From an uncultured Luminiphilus sp. (GTDB lineage: Bacteria > Pseudomonadota > Gammaproteobacteria > Pseudomonadales > Halieaceae): 64,000 nucleotides of DNA. Under the pieces are notes generated by a model, which searched no databases, was not told the DNA's origin, and saw only the letters and a program-made list of their open reading frames with translations. Each line of letters starts with the position of its first letter. The stretch's first letter is position 1. Of the stretch, positions 45,868 to 55,363 are shown one piece after another. A program made the translations under genes and the position numbers. The DNA is taken from the NCBI GenBank assembly GCA_943787485.1, contig CALSMP010000013.1, positions 46,361 to 110,360 of the forward strand. The letters are read 5' to 3'.

Positions 45868-48054
45868 ATGGCGGAACGCTCCTTCGTCGAAGAAGTGAAG
45901 AAACTCCGGGCGGGTGAGGGTGATGTATTTAAGGGCGAGGGAATTCTCGCCATCACCAAAGCACTGCTGCAGTCCGGGGTATCCTATGTGGGCGGCTACC
46001 AGGGGTCGCCGATCAGCCACCTCATGGACGTGCTCAATGATGCGCAAGATATCCTTGGCGAACTGGGCGTGCACTTTGAAGCCAGTGGTTCCGAGGCGAC
46101 GGCCGCCGCCATGTTATCGGCCTCGATTAATTATCCGCTTCGCGGTGCTGTCACCTGGAAGTCCACCGTCGGGACCAATGTGGCATCCGATGCTCTGTCT
46201 AATCTAGCGTCGGCAGGAGTCACCGGCGGTGCGATGGTGATCGTTGGGGAGGACTACGGTGAAGGCTCCAGTATCATGCAGGAGCGCAGCTACGCGTTTG
46301 CGATGAAGGCCCAAATGTGGCTGCTCGATCCGCGCCCAAATCTCACCAGCATTGTCGATATGGTGGAAAAAGGCTTCGAGCTTTCAGAGGCGTCCAATAC
46401 GCCTATCTTCTATATGATGCGGATTCGCGGTTGCCACGTCACCGGTGAATTTGAAGCTAGAGCAAACGTGGCACCTGCGTTCAGCAATAAAACCCCGGTC
46501 GTCCCGTTTCGCGAGCCCGAAAAAATTATCTTGCCGCCTTTCGTTTACGCCCAAGAGCGAGAAAAGATCGCTCAGCGCTTGCCCGCTGCAGTTGACTTTA
46601 TCAAGACGCAACGGTTGAACGAGGTGTTTCCCGGTCGCTATGAGCAGCTGGGCATTATCACCTGCGGAGGGTCCTACAACACCGTTATCCGGGCACTTGA
46701 ACGCCAGGGTCTGGCGGATGTTTACGGTACTAGCGAAATTCCAATTTATTGCCTAAATGTTGCCTATCCGTTAATACCCGATGAGTTAGTCGAGTTCTGT
46801 GTGGGCAAGCGCCAGGTGCTGGTGCTCGAAGAAGGTCAGCCCGAGTACATTGAGCAGGGGATTCAGACGATTCTTCGACGGCGGGACGTCCAGACACGCG
46901 TCTTTGGCAAAGACATCATGCCTATGGCCGGTGAGTACACTGGACAGGTGATGCTCCAGGGCGTCACGACTTTTATTGAGGCGTGCCCGGGCGAGCCGAT
47001 TCCACTCAGGCTAGGTGCCTCAGCCGTCGCCGCGTTGGAAACCCCGGTGAGCGATGAAGATATAGCGGAGCTCATGGTCTCGCTACCTCCAAGGCCAGCA
47101 GGGCTCTGTACGGGGTGCCCAGAACGCCCACTTTTTTCGGCGATTAAACAACTCCAGGCGGAGCTGGGTCCCTTTCATATTTCGTCTGATATTGGTTGTC
47201 ACTCCTTTGCGACCGCCGCGCCCTTTAATCTGGGTAACACGATTATGGGCTATGGACTGTCTTTGGCGAGTTCTTCGGGGGTCCGACATGCCTTACCGCA
47301 TAAAGCCATTAGCATCATGGGCGATGGCGGATTTTGGCATAACGGGTTGACCAGCGGAGTTACCAGTGCGGTGTTCAACGGCCACGACGGCCTGCTGATT
47401 GTCATCGACAATGGCTATTCGGCAGCGACCGGCGGGCAAGACATTCCCTCTTTGGTTGAACCTAATCTGATCGCGACAACGCTTGATGCAAAGCGTCCAA
47501 AAAGAGAGCAATGGCAGCCAATAGAGGACGCTTGTCGCGGAGCCGGCGTGAAGTGGTTGCGCACAGTAAGCACATACAATATCGAGGCAATGAAAGAGAC
47601 ACTGCGGGCTGCGCTGAGCTCTGATGAGCCTGGCTTAAAAGTCATTATTGCAGAGGGCGAGTGCATGCTTAATCGGCAGCGTAGGATCAAGCCGATGATC
47701 AAGCAGGCGATTAACAGCGGCAAACGTGTGGAGAAGGCGCGGTTTTACATCGATCCTGAAACCTGTACTGGCGATCACGGATGCATTCGAATTTCGGGCT
47801 GCCCATCGCTGACGATAAAGGAAAATCCAGACCCTTTGAGGCTTGATCCGGTTTCCTATGTTGATAACAGCTGTGTCGGCTGTGGCGTATGTGGGACCAA
47901 TGCGCACTCGGCGGTTTTATGCCCTTCCTTTGCGCGGATCAATGTCGTTCACAACCCTAATGGGTGGGATCGTTTGCTCGATCGAGTTCGCAGAGGCGTT
48001 CGCGGCTGGTTTGGTAGGCGAGAACAGCGGCGACTCGAACGCTCCAGCTTATGA
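45868..48054 (+). CDS. indolepyruvate ferredoxin oxidoreductase alpha subunit-like
   Basis: A 728-residue 2-oxoacid oxidoreductase subunit. The pyrimidine-binding domain is N-terminal (GGYQGSPISHLMDVL). The thiamine diphosphate motif is GDGGFWHNGLTSG to IDNGYSAATGG near residue 490-520. The C terminus has an altered ferredoxin-like part: CTGDHGC...SGCP followed by CVGCGVCG. Members convert aryl-pyruvates to aryl-acetyl-CoA. This form, with a long paired beta subunit, is the kind seen in aerobic proteobacteria, where its physiological acceptor is unclear. It is coupled to iorB by a 4-base overlap (ATGA). Confidence 0.9.
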   Translation: MAERSFVEEVKKLRAGEGDVFKGEGILAITKALLQSGVSYVGGYQGSPISHLMDVLNDAQDILGELGVHFEASGSEATAAAMLSASINYPLRGAVTWKSTVGTNVASDALSNLASAGVTGGAMVIVGEDYGEGSSIMQERSYAFAMKAQMWLLDPRPNLTSIVDMVEKGFELSEASNTPIFYMMRIRGCHVTGEFEARANVAPAFSNKTPVVPFREPEKIILPPFVYAQEREKIAQRLPAAVDFIKTQRLNEVFPGRYEQLGIITCGGSYNTVIRALERQGLADVYGTSEIPIYCLNVAYPLIPDELVEFCVGKRQVLVLEEGQPEYIEQGIQTILRRRDVQTRVFGKDIMPMAGEYTGQVMLQGVTTFIEACPGEPIPLRLGASAVAALETPVSDEDIAELMVSLPPRPAGLCTGCPERPLFSAIKQLQAELGPFHISSDIGCHSFATAAPFNLGNTIMGYGLSLASSSGVRHALPHKAISIMGDGGFWHNGLTSGVTSAVFNGHDGLLIVIDNGYSAATGGQDIPSLVEPNLIATTLDAKRPKREQWQPIEDACRGAGVKWLRTVSTYNIEAMKETLRAALSSDEPGLKVIIAEGECMLNRQRRIKPMIKQAINSGKRVEKARFYIDPETCTGDHGCIRISGCPSLTIKENPDPLRLDPVSYVDNSCVGCGVCGTNAHSAVLCPSFARINVVHNPNGWDRLLDRVRRGVRGWFGRREQRRLERSSL

Positions 48055-49544
48055 GTGACGCCCCCAAAACAATTAATCTGCTCATCGCAGCGCTGGGCGG
48101 TGAGGGTGGTGGCGTACTCACTAATTGGTTGATCGATATCGCCGATGCTTGCGGCTGGCATTGCCAGAGCACCTCCCTCGCTGGGGTCGCACAGCGGACG
48201 GGGGCGACGATTTATTATCTGGAATTCATGCGACGTGATGGTGACAACCGTCGTCCGGTGATGAGTCTTTTCCCCGCCCAAGGCGATATCGACATTGCCC
48301 TAACCTCTGAGATTGCCGAGGCCGGCCGTATGGTCAGTCGCGGATTCATCTCGCCCGATAGAACGACGTTAATATCCTCGGATCACCGAGTCTTTGGGAT
48401 TACGGAAAAAACCCACATGGGGGATGGTGCTGCTGACCGTGACCTTATTTTGGCGATGAGTGCACGTTACGCAAAGCGCTTTATTCATTTCGATATGGCA
48501 GAGCTGGTCAAGCGCCACGGCACGGTTATTTCTGCGGGTATGCTGGGCGCGCTTGCCGGCTCGGGTGTGCTGCCTTTTGAGCGTCAGGCTTATGAAAAAG
48601 CGCTACAAAGCGGCGGCGGCGCAACAGCCAATCTCAGCGCCTTTTCAGACGCGTATGAGCGAGCCGCGCGGGGTGGCGTAGGGGTGGTAGATCCGGCGAT
48701 CACTCCCGAGAAAGAGGCTGGGTTTGTGTTGCCCGAGCCAAGGACAGATGCGGGCCGGGCACTATTGCCAATCATTGCGAGTTTGCCGGCTCCTATTCAG
48801 GAAGTGGTTTACTATGGCGCGCAAAAGCTGGTTGATTTTCAGGACACGGCCTATGCGATGACCTATTTGCAAGCTGTCGAGGGGCTGCTCGCCATTGATG
48901 CTCCTGAGTCGAGCTATGAATCAACCCGCGAAGCAGCACGATGGCTGGCTTTGTGGATGGCGTTCGAGGATATTCCCCGGGTAGCGCAGCTCAAGCTGCG
49001 TCCCTCTAGAGATGACAGTTTGCGTCAAGAAGCGGGTATCGGCGCGGCGGAACCGATGAAAGTCAGTGAGTATTTTCATCCGAGAGTGGAGGAGGTCGCG
49101 TCACTTCTGCCCAGAAGGATCGGCGAGGCCTTGTTACGCTCTAGGGTCATGAGGAAACTGGTAAACAATGCCCTCGGTGCACGTCAGCTCCGGACCGACA
49201 CTATTGTGGTGACGTTGGCACTGCGCGGTATGGCAGCCTTGCGACACGTGCGGCGCCACTCCCTTGGTTATCATCATGAGTGGCGCATGATCACCGCCTG
49301 GCTTGACGCCATTCGCAATGCTCCTGATCCTGAAGTTGCCCGCGCTCTAGTTGATTGTGGGGGTATGGTGAAAGGCTACGGATCTACCCGTCACAGAACA
49401 ACCTCCCGCTTGATGCTCATTGTAGACAAGGTTGCGGCTGGCAAAGCCACAACAGCCCATGCGATACATGACCTTCGCATAGCGGCAATGGCGAGTGAGG
49501 AAGAACAACCCTTTCAATCGGCACTTGCGACACTGAGCCCCTGA
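48051..49544 (+). CDS. indolepyruvate oxidoreductase beta subunit-like, extended form
   Basis: The N-terminal gamma-type domain (AALGGEGGGVLTNWL, LAGVAQRTGATIYY) is that of IorB, but the protein has 497 residues against about 200 in the archaeal enzyme. The additional C-terminal helical domain (AYAMTYLQAVEGL, RWLALWMAFEDIPRVAQ, RRHSLGYHHEWRMITAWL) is found in the aerobic bacterial version. The ATG overlaps the iorA stop, and the stop overlaps the yeiH ATG (TGATG), so iorA, iorB and yeiH are translationally coupled. Confidence 0.88.
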   Translation: MSDAPKTINLLIAALGGEGGGVLTNWLIDIADACGWHCQSTSLAGVAQRTGATIYYLEFMRRDGDNRRPVMSLFPAQGDIDIALTSEIAEAGRMVSRGFISPDRTTLISSDHRVFGITEKTHMGDGAADRDLILAMSARYAKRFIHFDMAELVKRHGTVISAGMLGALAGSGVLPFERQAYEKALQSGGGATANLSAFSDAYERAARGGVGVVDPAITPEKEAGFVLPEPRTDAGRALLPIIASLPAPIQEVVYYGAQKLVDFQDTAYAMTYLQAVEGLLAIDAPESSYESTREAARWLALWMAFEDIPRVAQLKLRPSRDDSLRQEAGIGAAEPMKVSEYFHPRVEEVASLLPRRIGEALLRSRVMRKLVNNALGARQLRTDTIVVTLALRGMAALRHVRRHSLGYHHEWRMITAWLDAIRNAPDPEVARALVDCGGMVKGYGSTRHRTTSRLMLIVDKVAAGKATTAHAIHDLRIAAMASEEEQPFQSALATLSP

Positions 49545-50548
49545 TGGTTCGCCACCCGCTTATGGAGGGCTGGCGGCGGCTCTTTCCCGGAGTCGCTGTA
49601 GCGTTTTTAATCATGCTTGCAGCGACGTTTCTTGCGCAGCGCTATGGCGCTCCAGCGATGCTGTTGGGCCTGCTCCTTGGTATGGCGTTTAATTTTCTCA
49701 GTGAGACGCCCAAAGTTTTGCCGGGTATCGACTTTTCGTCGACGCAGATTCTTAGATTTGGCGTCGCACTATTGGGGTTGCGACTCACCATTGACGACGT
49801 GACTTCGCTCGGGTGGGCCGCTGTTGCCATGGTGGTGTTGGCGGTGATCAGCACCATGCTGATTGGCGTCTTGTTGGCCCGATTGTTAAGCGTCGAATCG
49901 AAAATGGGGGTCCTAACAGGCGGAGCTGTTGGTATTTGTGGGGCTTCTGCCGCCATGGCCATCAGCAGTGTGTTACCCCAAGGGCCTGATACAAAACGGC
50001 AAACCTTGTTCACCGTCATTGGTGTGACCGCCCTCAGCACCGTGGCAATGGTTTTTTATCCGGTTGTCGGCAGCTCGCTGTCGCTAAGCGATACCGAGAT
50101 GGGGCTTTTTGTCGGGGCAACCATTCACGACGTGGCGCAAGTGGTCGGTGCCGGCTATTCCGTCTCCGCAGAGGTGGGTGATTTGGGCACCTTTGTGAAG
50201 CTACTGCGAGTGGCTATGTTGGTTCCTGTTGTATTGTTTATTGGCATCATTGTCAGGTTACGCCGTGGCGACGCTAGCCAGTCGGGTGTCACGGCCCCCG
50301 TTCCCTGGTTTCTCATTGCTTTTATAGCCCTATTTGTCGCCAACAGCGTCGGGGGAATTCCTCGGGCTATCGCATTGCCGCTTGCTGACTCTGCATCCTT
50401 ATTTCTGTTATTGGCCATATCAGCACTGGGTATTCGCACCTCGCTGAAAGAAGTGCTGACGATCGGCATAAAACCTGTGATCTTACTGGTGGGAGAAACA
50501 GTCTTTTTGGCCTTCGCGGTGTTGGCATATCTGATGTGGTTGGCCTGA
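49544..50548 (+). CDS. YeiH-family putative sulfate/sulfite exporter
   Basis: A 334-residue membrane protein with about ten hydrophobic segments. The family motifs LRFGVALLGLRLT, GGAVGICGASAAMAISSVLP and GATIHDVAQVVGAGYSVS are present. The family is annotated as sulfate exporter on limited evidence. It is coupled to iorB by a one-base overlap, which is unexpected. If the transporter moves sulfite or sulfate, the substrate could carry sulfur; alternatively it exports an organic anion. Confidence 0.85.
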   Translation: MVRHPLMEGWRRLFPGVAVAFLIMLAATFLAQRYGAPAMLLGLLLGMAFNFLSETPKVLPGIDFSSTQILRFGVALLGLRLTIDDVTSLGWAAVAMVVLAVISTMLIGVLLARLLSVESKMGVLTGGAVGICGASAAMAISSVLPQGPDTKRQTLFTVIGVTALSTVAMVFYPVVGSSLSLSDTEMGLFVGATIHDVAQVVGAGYSVSAEVGDLGTFVKLLRVAMLVPVVLFIGIIVRLRRGDASQSGVTAPVPWFLIAFIALFVANSVGGIPRAIALPLADSASLFLLLAISALGIRTSLKEVLTIGIKPVILLVGETVFLAFAVLAYLMWLA

Positions 50549-50621
50549 GTAGACGCTTTACGTTGCATGTTGGTTTTTAAAGTAGTCATTCTCGTAAACG
50601 GCTTGTGAAAAGGAGTATTCC

Positions 50622-51587
50622 ATGAGAGCGATTTACTACACAGCCCACGGTGATACGGAGGTGTTGACAGCGGGGGAATTACCGACCCCTCCGATTGAAT
50701 CCCACCAGGTGCTTGTGCGTGTTGCGGCGGCCGGCGTGAATCCCATCGATCGTCGGCTGCGCGCTGGCGAACTGCAAGAGTACATAAGCCGGACTTTTCC
50801 GGTTGTGCCTGGTTGGGATTTTTCCGGCGTGATCGTTGCAGTGGGAGAGGAGGTAGAGGGCTGGAAAGTCGGCGACGAAGTTGTTGGTCTCGCCTTTGCC
50901 TGGTCGGTGCAGCACGGGACCTACGCCGAGTTTGTGCCGGTGGACGCGACCGCGATAGCAAAAAAGCCCCCGGGGCTATCATTTTCTGATGGGGCTGCAC
51001 TCCCCCTTGTGTCACTGACGGCGTGGCAGTCACTAGCCGAGTACGGTCAGTTGCGTGAGGGGCACTCGGTGTTCATTCAGGCTGGCGCAGGGGGTATAGG
51101 CAGCGTTGCCATCCCAATGGCGAAACACCTCGGCTGCCGCGTTTATACAACTTGTAGTGCTGGCAATCGAGACTATGTGAAAGCGCTAGGCGCCGACGTT
51201 GTGATCGATTACAACATCGCGCCCTACGTCGATGCGCTGAGAGAGCATGAGCCGAACGGCGTTAATTTGGTGCTGGAGACCCTGTATGGCGATGACATTT
51301 CTCTGAATGCTATTGGCCTTGCCAAGAATGGTGGCGCGGTGGTGTTTATGAATAACGAGCCGCCGGCGGTCTCCGAGATTGATGAGCGAGGCTTGCGTAG
51401 TACGTTTCTTCATCATCGCGCTGATGGCGCCATGCTCGCCGAACTCATGGCAAAGTACCAACATGCAGAGCTCCCCGTTCCCCCGGTAGAGATCATGCCA
51501 CTAGCAGACGCGCGGGAAGCCCACAGACGTTCGGAAAGCGGACGCACTCGGGGTAAGATCGTGTTGCAGGTTGCAACCGACCTTTAA
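50622..51587 (+). CDS. NADPH:quinone reductase-like zinc-independent dehydrogenase
   Basis: A 321-residue member of the medium-chain dehydrogenase/reductase superfamily, quinone oxidoreductase group. VLVRVAAAGVNPIDRRLRAGE is the N-terminal motif and IQAGAGGIGSVAIPMAKHLGCRVY the NADPH site. Structural zinc cysteines are absent. AAGGAG stands before the ATG. It is 73 bases after yeiH without an operator, so it may be co-transcribed or separate. Substrate unknown; quinone or enoyl reduction is typical of the family. Confidence 0.88.
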   Translation: MRAIYYTAHGDTEVLTAGELPTPPIESHQVLVRVAAAGVNPIDRRLRAGELQEYISRTFPVVPGWDFSGVIVAVGEEVEGWKVGDEVVGLAFAWSVQHGTYAEFVPVDATAIAKKPPGLSFSDGAALPLVSLTAWQSLAEYGQLREGHSVFIQAGAGGIGSVAIPMAKHLGCRVYTTCSAGNRDYVKALGADVVIDYNIAPYVDALREHEPNGVNLVLETLYGDDISLNAIGLAKNGGAVVFMNNEPPAVSEIDERGLRSTFLHHRADGAMLAELMAKYQHAELPVPPVEIMPLADAREAHRRSESGRTRGKIVLQVATDL

Positions 51588-51623
51588 AGCTTTAATACGA
51601 TTTTGAGCAAAGAGAGCTTGCCG

Positions 51624-52109
51624 TCAGGTCGGTGCTCTTTCCGCGAGAATATCGATTTCAAAAGACAGGACTTTGCTGCCGTTCTGGTTAAAAGCCTCGT
51701 TGCGGCTTCGGATCACTCCCCACTTATCTCGGATGACCTTATTCGATTTGTCGACTATCTCGTAGGTATAGGTGATGGTGTGTCCCGGTCGCACAGGTTC
51801 AAACCACTCCATCGCTTGTACTGAGATCCCGGCGCCATTTCGCCGGCCATCGTTAACTCCCTGAGCATACACTTCCATGTAATCGACCATTTTGCGCATC
51901 CACATCGCACACACCTGCCAGGGGGCGGCGACTAGGCCTCCCCATCGAAGTGTTCGGGCGGCATCGGGATCTGTGAATTCAGGTGCCTGCGCATAGCGTC
52001 GCGCAAAGGCCACCATCTCGAGTTCGGAGAAGGTGTGGCTTCCAAAGACATGAAACTCGCCTACTGGCAAATCTTCAAACCAGCGATTTCTCAGATAGAG
52101 GTTACTCAT
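51624..52109 (-). CDS. MaoC-like hotdog protein without the catalytic pair
   Basis: A 161-residue hotdog protein. At the place of the hydratase Asp-x-Asn-Pro-x-His motif it reads YAQAPEFTDP, so both the catalytic Asp and His appear replaced. The GGLVAAPWQVCAMWMR segment of the fold is kept. Its ATG overlaps the stop of the next, intact hydratase gene (ATGA). It is probably the structural partner in a heteromeric hydratase, as with unequal MaoC pairs in steroid degradation. Confidence 0.8.
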   Translation of the reverse strand: MSNLYLRNRWFEDLPVGEFHVFGSHTFSELEMVAFARRYAQAPEFTDPDAARTLRWGGLVAAPWQVCAMWMRKMVDYMEVYAQGVNDGRRNGAGISVQAMEWFEPVRPGHTITYTYEIVDKSNKVIRDKWGVIRSRNEAFNQNGSKVLSFEIDILAERAPT

Positions 52110-52513
52110 GCCCCCGACTCCACAGCGAAGATGGCGGTGATTTCGGCTACCAGCGATTCATCGGGGCCAAATACAGAAATCGTTACTGTTTGGCTGTCGC
52201 AGCCCGGGACCATCGAGCCCGATTTTCTATCCCCCAGTGTAATACCGGTGGATATTGACTGACCGACAAAGGTTGGCTTGCGCCAGGTCAAGCTCGGCAC
52301 GCCGGTCAGCATGACCGGACACACTCCCTCCGCTGTGAGCGCTTCGGTCACCAGTTGTGTTGCCAGGGCAGCTACTTGCCAGCCGCTGGCGCATAATCCC
52401 CCAAAAATGGACGCATCGCCGGCGGCCGAATCAAGATGGTAGGGCTGTGGATCAAAGGCCTGGGCAAACTCAATAATCTCCTGGTGAGACAGGGATCGTG
52501 CTTGGCTATTCAT
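52106..52513 (-). CDS. MaoC-like hotdog acyl-CoA hydratase
   Basis: A 135-residue hotdog protein with the catalytic Asp and His preserved in AFDPQPYHLDS, followed by GGLCASGWQVAALATQL. It is translationally coupled to the degenerate MaoC gene downstream, so the two likely form one enzyme. No island operator is seen upstream in the 247-base gap that also holds the DUF1993 gene promoter. It probably hydrates an enoyl-CoA. Confidence 0.83.
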   Translation of the reverse strand: MNSQARSLSHQEIIEFAQAFDPQPYHLDSAAGDASIFGGLCASGWQVAALATQLVTEALTAEGVCPVMLTGVPSLTWRKPTFVGQSISTGITLGDRKSGSMVPGCDSQTVTISVFGPDESLVAEITAIFAVESGA

Positions 52514-52633
52514 TGGGCGGTGACTCTTATTACTTCTATAATTAAGGGTTTGTAGGCGCTAGTTTACATTGAAATGACACCGACGGTGGCGTTAACCGTA
52601 CAGCTTCATCCCGATTGATTGGGGTACGAGATC

Positions 52634-52656
52634 ACTGCAGGACTTTGCTCTGCAGT
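52634..52656. repeat. 7-bp inverted repeat between divergent genes
   Basis: ACTGCAG (52634-52640) and CTGCAGT (52650-52656) are separated by 9 bases. The repeat lies in the 247-base gap between the divergent MaoC pair and the DUF1993-like gene. It differs in sequence from the AT-rich island operators and could be a site for another regulator. The rest of this gap shows nothing clear. Confidence 0.35.
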
Positions 52657-52760
52657 CGGCAGGAATCGAAGTGGGTGATGGGTTGTGCAATAGCACGAGA
52701 AGGTGAGGTCGTGAGACACTTGCATGATCGCAGTATTCATCGAAAAAATAGGGAAATCCA

Positions 52761-53282
52761 ATGAGTCTGAGTTTCTATGATTGTAGTGTGGCTAGTTTCC
52801 TACAAACTTTAGGCGGGGTTAAAAACGCCATGGAACGCGGCGTCTCGTTTGCTTCCGAGTCGGCCCTGGATTTGGACGCCTTGGTGAATTTCCGTCTTCA
52901 CGAAGATATGTTGCCCTTTTCCTTTCAGGTCATTTCGGTTTGGCATCACTCCCTGGGTGCGATGAAGGGACTTTCGGCGGGGTTATTCGAACCACCGCCC
53001 AAGCTCGGCGATCTAAGCTATATGGAGTTAATGGGGCTCGTCGATGAAGCCATCCATTTTTGTTCGGAGTTAGATACGTCGGTAGTGAATGACCTCAGCG
53101 GGCGTCCCATGCTTTTTAAGGTGGGTAAGATGGAGCTGCCATTTTCCACTGAAAGCTTTTTGTTGTCTTTCTCATTACCCAACTTTTATTTCCACGCAAC
53201 GACAACCTATAGCATCCTTAGGCACCATGGAGTACCGCTGGGCAAGCTGGATTATCTGGGTAATCTCCGAATGAGCACCTGA
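52761..53282 (+). CDS. DUF1993-like protein
   Basis: A 173-residue soluble protein beginning SLSFYDCSVASFLQTLGGVKNAMERG, with RLHEDMLPFSFQVISVWHHS and LPNFYFHATTTYSILRHHGVPLGKLDYLG. This is the DUF1993 / DinB-like four-helix pattern, with conserved His residues that may bind a metal. Function unknown. AGGGAA precedes the ATG. It is flanked by catabolic genes but converges on the acyl-CoA dehydrogenase, and no island operator precedes it. Confidence 0.85.
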   Translation: MSLSFYDCSVASFLQTLGGVKNAMERGVSFASESALDLDALVNFRLHEDMLPFSFQVISVWHHSLGAMKGLSAGLFEPPPKLGDLSYMELMGLVDEAIHFCSELDTSVVNDLSGRPMLFKVGKMELPFSTESFLLSFSLPNFYFHATTTYSILRHHGVPLGKLDYLGNLRMST

Positions 53283-53305
53283 AATGCGGAGACCGCTTAA
53301 GGAGT

Positions 53306-54484
53306 TCAGTGCGCCTCGTGACTAAGACGGGTCTGGCGGGCGATGATGGTGGTTTGGACCTCGCTGGCGCCCTCATAAATTCGTAGTGCCCGTATATCTC
53401 GATATAGAGATTCGACGATATAACCTTTGGTGACCCCTTTCCCGCCGTGTAATTGAACCGCCGTGTCGATGACTTGCTGCGCGGTTTCCGTTGCGTGATA
53501 TTTCGCCATTGCCGCTTCTCGCGTAACACGATCTGCCGCACAATCTTTGGTCCAAGCAGCGCGGTAAACGAGGAGGGCACTGCCGTCGACGCCCAACGCC
53601 ATCTCACCTATCTTGGCCTGCACGAGCTGCAAGTCATCAAGTTTGCCACCAAAAATGTCCCGGGATGCGGTGTAGTTAAGGGTTTCATCGAGAGCTCTTC
53701 GCGCCATGCCCAATGCGGCGGCCGCGACCGTGGATCGAAAGACGTCGAGGGTTGCCATGGCGATGCCGAAGCCTCGACCCTCGTCACCGACTCGCTGTGC
53801 GTCGCTGATCCGACAATCCTTGAATTGGAGCGTGCCAAGGGGGTGTGGTGCTACCAGGTCAATGCGTTCAGTAACGTCAAATCCTGGGGTGCCGGCCTCG
53901 ACAATAAAGCAGCTTATGCCCTTGGCGCCGCCACTGTCATTAGTGCGCGCGAACACCGTATAAAAATCAGCGATACCCGCATTGGATATCCAGGTCTTGC
54001 AACCGTTCAGCACCCAATGGTCACCATCCTGCGTCGCGCGACATTCCATAGCGGCCACATCAGAGCCAGCGTTTGGTTCTGACAGAGCAAAGGCGCTGAT
54101 CTTTCTGCCTGCAGCCACCGCCTCGAGATACGCTGATTGCTGTTGAGCAGAGCCAAATAGTGAGATGGGCCCGCTGCCGAGTCCTTGCATGGCAAAAGCG
54201 AAGTCTGCAAGCGCATGGTGGCGGGCCAACGTTTCCCGGATGATGCAGAGACTTCTGACGTCCAGTTTTTCGAGATGTCCGCCACCACTTGCGGGCACGG
54301 CGTAGCCAGCAAATCCTGCGGCGCCCAATGCGCGGACCAGCTTGACGCAGGTGCCGTCTAAATCTTCGTGTTCTTGCGCGGTCAGCTCCGCCATGTGTTC
54401 CGTAGCCCATGCATCCAGCGTCGCTGCCAGCACGCGGTGATGCTCCTCAAAAAATGGCCAATCTAGAAAACTTTTATCGCTCAC
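53306..54484 (-). CDS. acyl-CoA dehydrogenase
   Basis: FAD acyl-CoA dehydrogenase of about 392 residues. Motifs include [31 protein letters not shown] and, near the C terminus, [29 protein letters not shown], where the Glu of YEG is the expected catalytic base. GTG 54484 with GAGAGGAAG upstream is a better start than the upstream codon at 54532. It is the last gene of the operon headed by the aryl-CoA monooxygenase/reductase and would oxidise a ring-derived CoA thioester. Confidence 0.9.
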   Translation of the reverse strand: MSDKSFLDWPFFEEHHRVLAATLDAWATEHMAELTAQEHEDLDGTCVKLVRALGAAGFAGYAVPASGGGHLEKLDVRSLCIIRETLARHHALADFAFAMQGLGSGPISLFGSAQQQSAYLEAVAAGRKISAFALSEPNAGSDVAAMECRATQDGDHWVLNGCKTWISNAGIADFYTVFARTNDSGGAKGISCFIVEAGTPGFDVTERIDLVAPHPLGTLQFKDCRISDAQRVGDEGRGFGIAMATLDVFRSTVAAAALGMARRALDETLNYTASRDIFGGKLDDLQLVQAKIGEMALGVDGSALLVYRAAWTKDCAADRVTREAAMAKYHATETAQQVIDTAVQLHGGKGVTKGYIVESLYRDIRALRIYEGASEVQTTIIARQTRLSHEAH

Positions 54485-54538
54485 TGTGCTTCCTCTCAGA
54501 GTCTGGTGAGTGCCTACTGTCGGCGCAAGCAACGACCC

Positions 54539-55351
54539 TCAATTACCCTCGAATATCGGAGACTGTTTATTGACGAACGCCTGGTAGGCGCGATTGAAGT
54601 CCTCGGTCTGCATGCAAATCGCCTGCGCTTGCGCCTCGCATTCGATTGCTTGGTCAACCGACATATTCCACTGCTGATGGAGCTGTGTCTTGGTGATGCC
54701 ATTGGCAAAGGTGGGGCCAGAGACGATGCGCTCGGCGGCGGCCGTAGCGTCGCTTTGTGGGTCCTCGCTAATGCCATTAAAGAAACCCCATCGCTCACCC
54801 TCATCAGCGCCCATGGATCGGCCAAAGTAGAGGAGTTCGCTGGCGCGGCCCTGTCCGATAAGACGCGGAAGAATCGAGCATGCGCCCATATCGCAACCGG
54901 CTAATCCCACACGATTAAACAGGAAGGCAACTTTGGCAGAGGGCGCCGCATAGCGGAGGTCACTTGCCATAGCGATAATCGCGCCTGCGCCGGCGCAGAT
55001 GCCCTCCACGGCAGCAATGATGGGCTGTGGGCAGGCCCGCATTGCTTTGACCAAATCGCCGGTCATCCGTGTGAACGCCAGTAGCTCGCTCATAGACATG
55101 TTAGTTAGAGGGCCGATGATTTCATGAACATCGCCTCCCGAACAAAAGTTGCCGCCGGCACCTTTGATAACGACGGCGTGGATATCTTCGGCATAGCTGA
55201 GTGAGCGAAATAAATCCCGTAGCTCGGCGTAGGAGTCAAAGGTCAGCGGATTTTTCCGATCGGGTCGGTTGAGCGTTATCAGCGCAACGCCATCGGCGGC
55301 TTCCCATAGAAAGTGAGCGGCCTGATAGTCTGCTAATGTGGTTTTTTGCAT
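54539..55351 (-). CDS. enoyl-CoA hydratase/isomerase
   Basis: Crotonase-fold enzyme of 270 residues. [19 protein letters not shown] provides one oxyanion-hole peptide and [23 protein letters not shown] the other; [15 protein letters not shown] is the second catalytic region, in which the usual Glu is not obvious (GLAGCDMG). It could therefore be a hydratase, isomerase or ring hydrolase. It lies between the SDR and acyl-CoA dehydrogenase genes in the monooxygenase/reductase operon. The crotonase of the aerobic aryl-CoA routes often opens the ring, which would suit this place. Confidence 0.87.
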   Translation of the reverse strand: MQKTTLADYQAAHFLWEAADGVALITLNRPDRKNPLTFDSYAELRDLFRSLSYAEDIHAVVIKGAGGNFCSGGDVHEIIGPLTNMSMSELLAFTRMTGDLVKAMRACPQPIIAAVEGICAGAGAIIAMASDLRYAAPSAKVAFLFNRVGLAGCDMGACSILPRLIGQGRASELLYFGRSMGADEGERWGFFNGISEDPQSDATAAAERIVSGPTFANGITKTQLHQQWNMSVDQAIECEAQAQAICMQTEDFNRAYQAFVNKQSPIFEGN

Positions 55352-55363
55352 AACACTTCCTCG

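Noticed and set aside
50155..51033. 292-codon antisense frame over yeiH and the quinone reductase gene
   Set aside because: It crosses two convincing plus-strand genes and their gap and is low-complexity (Arg, Ser, Pro).
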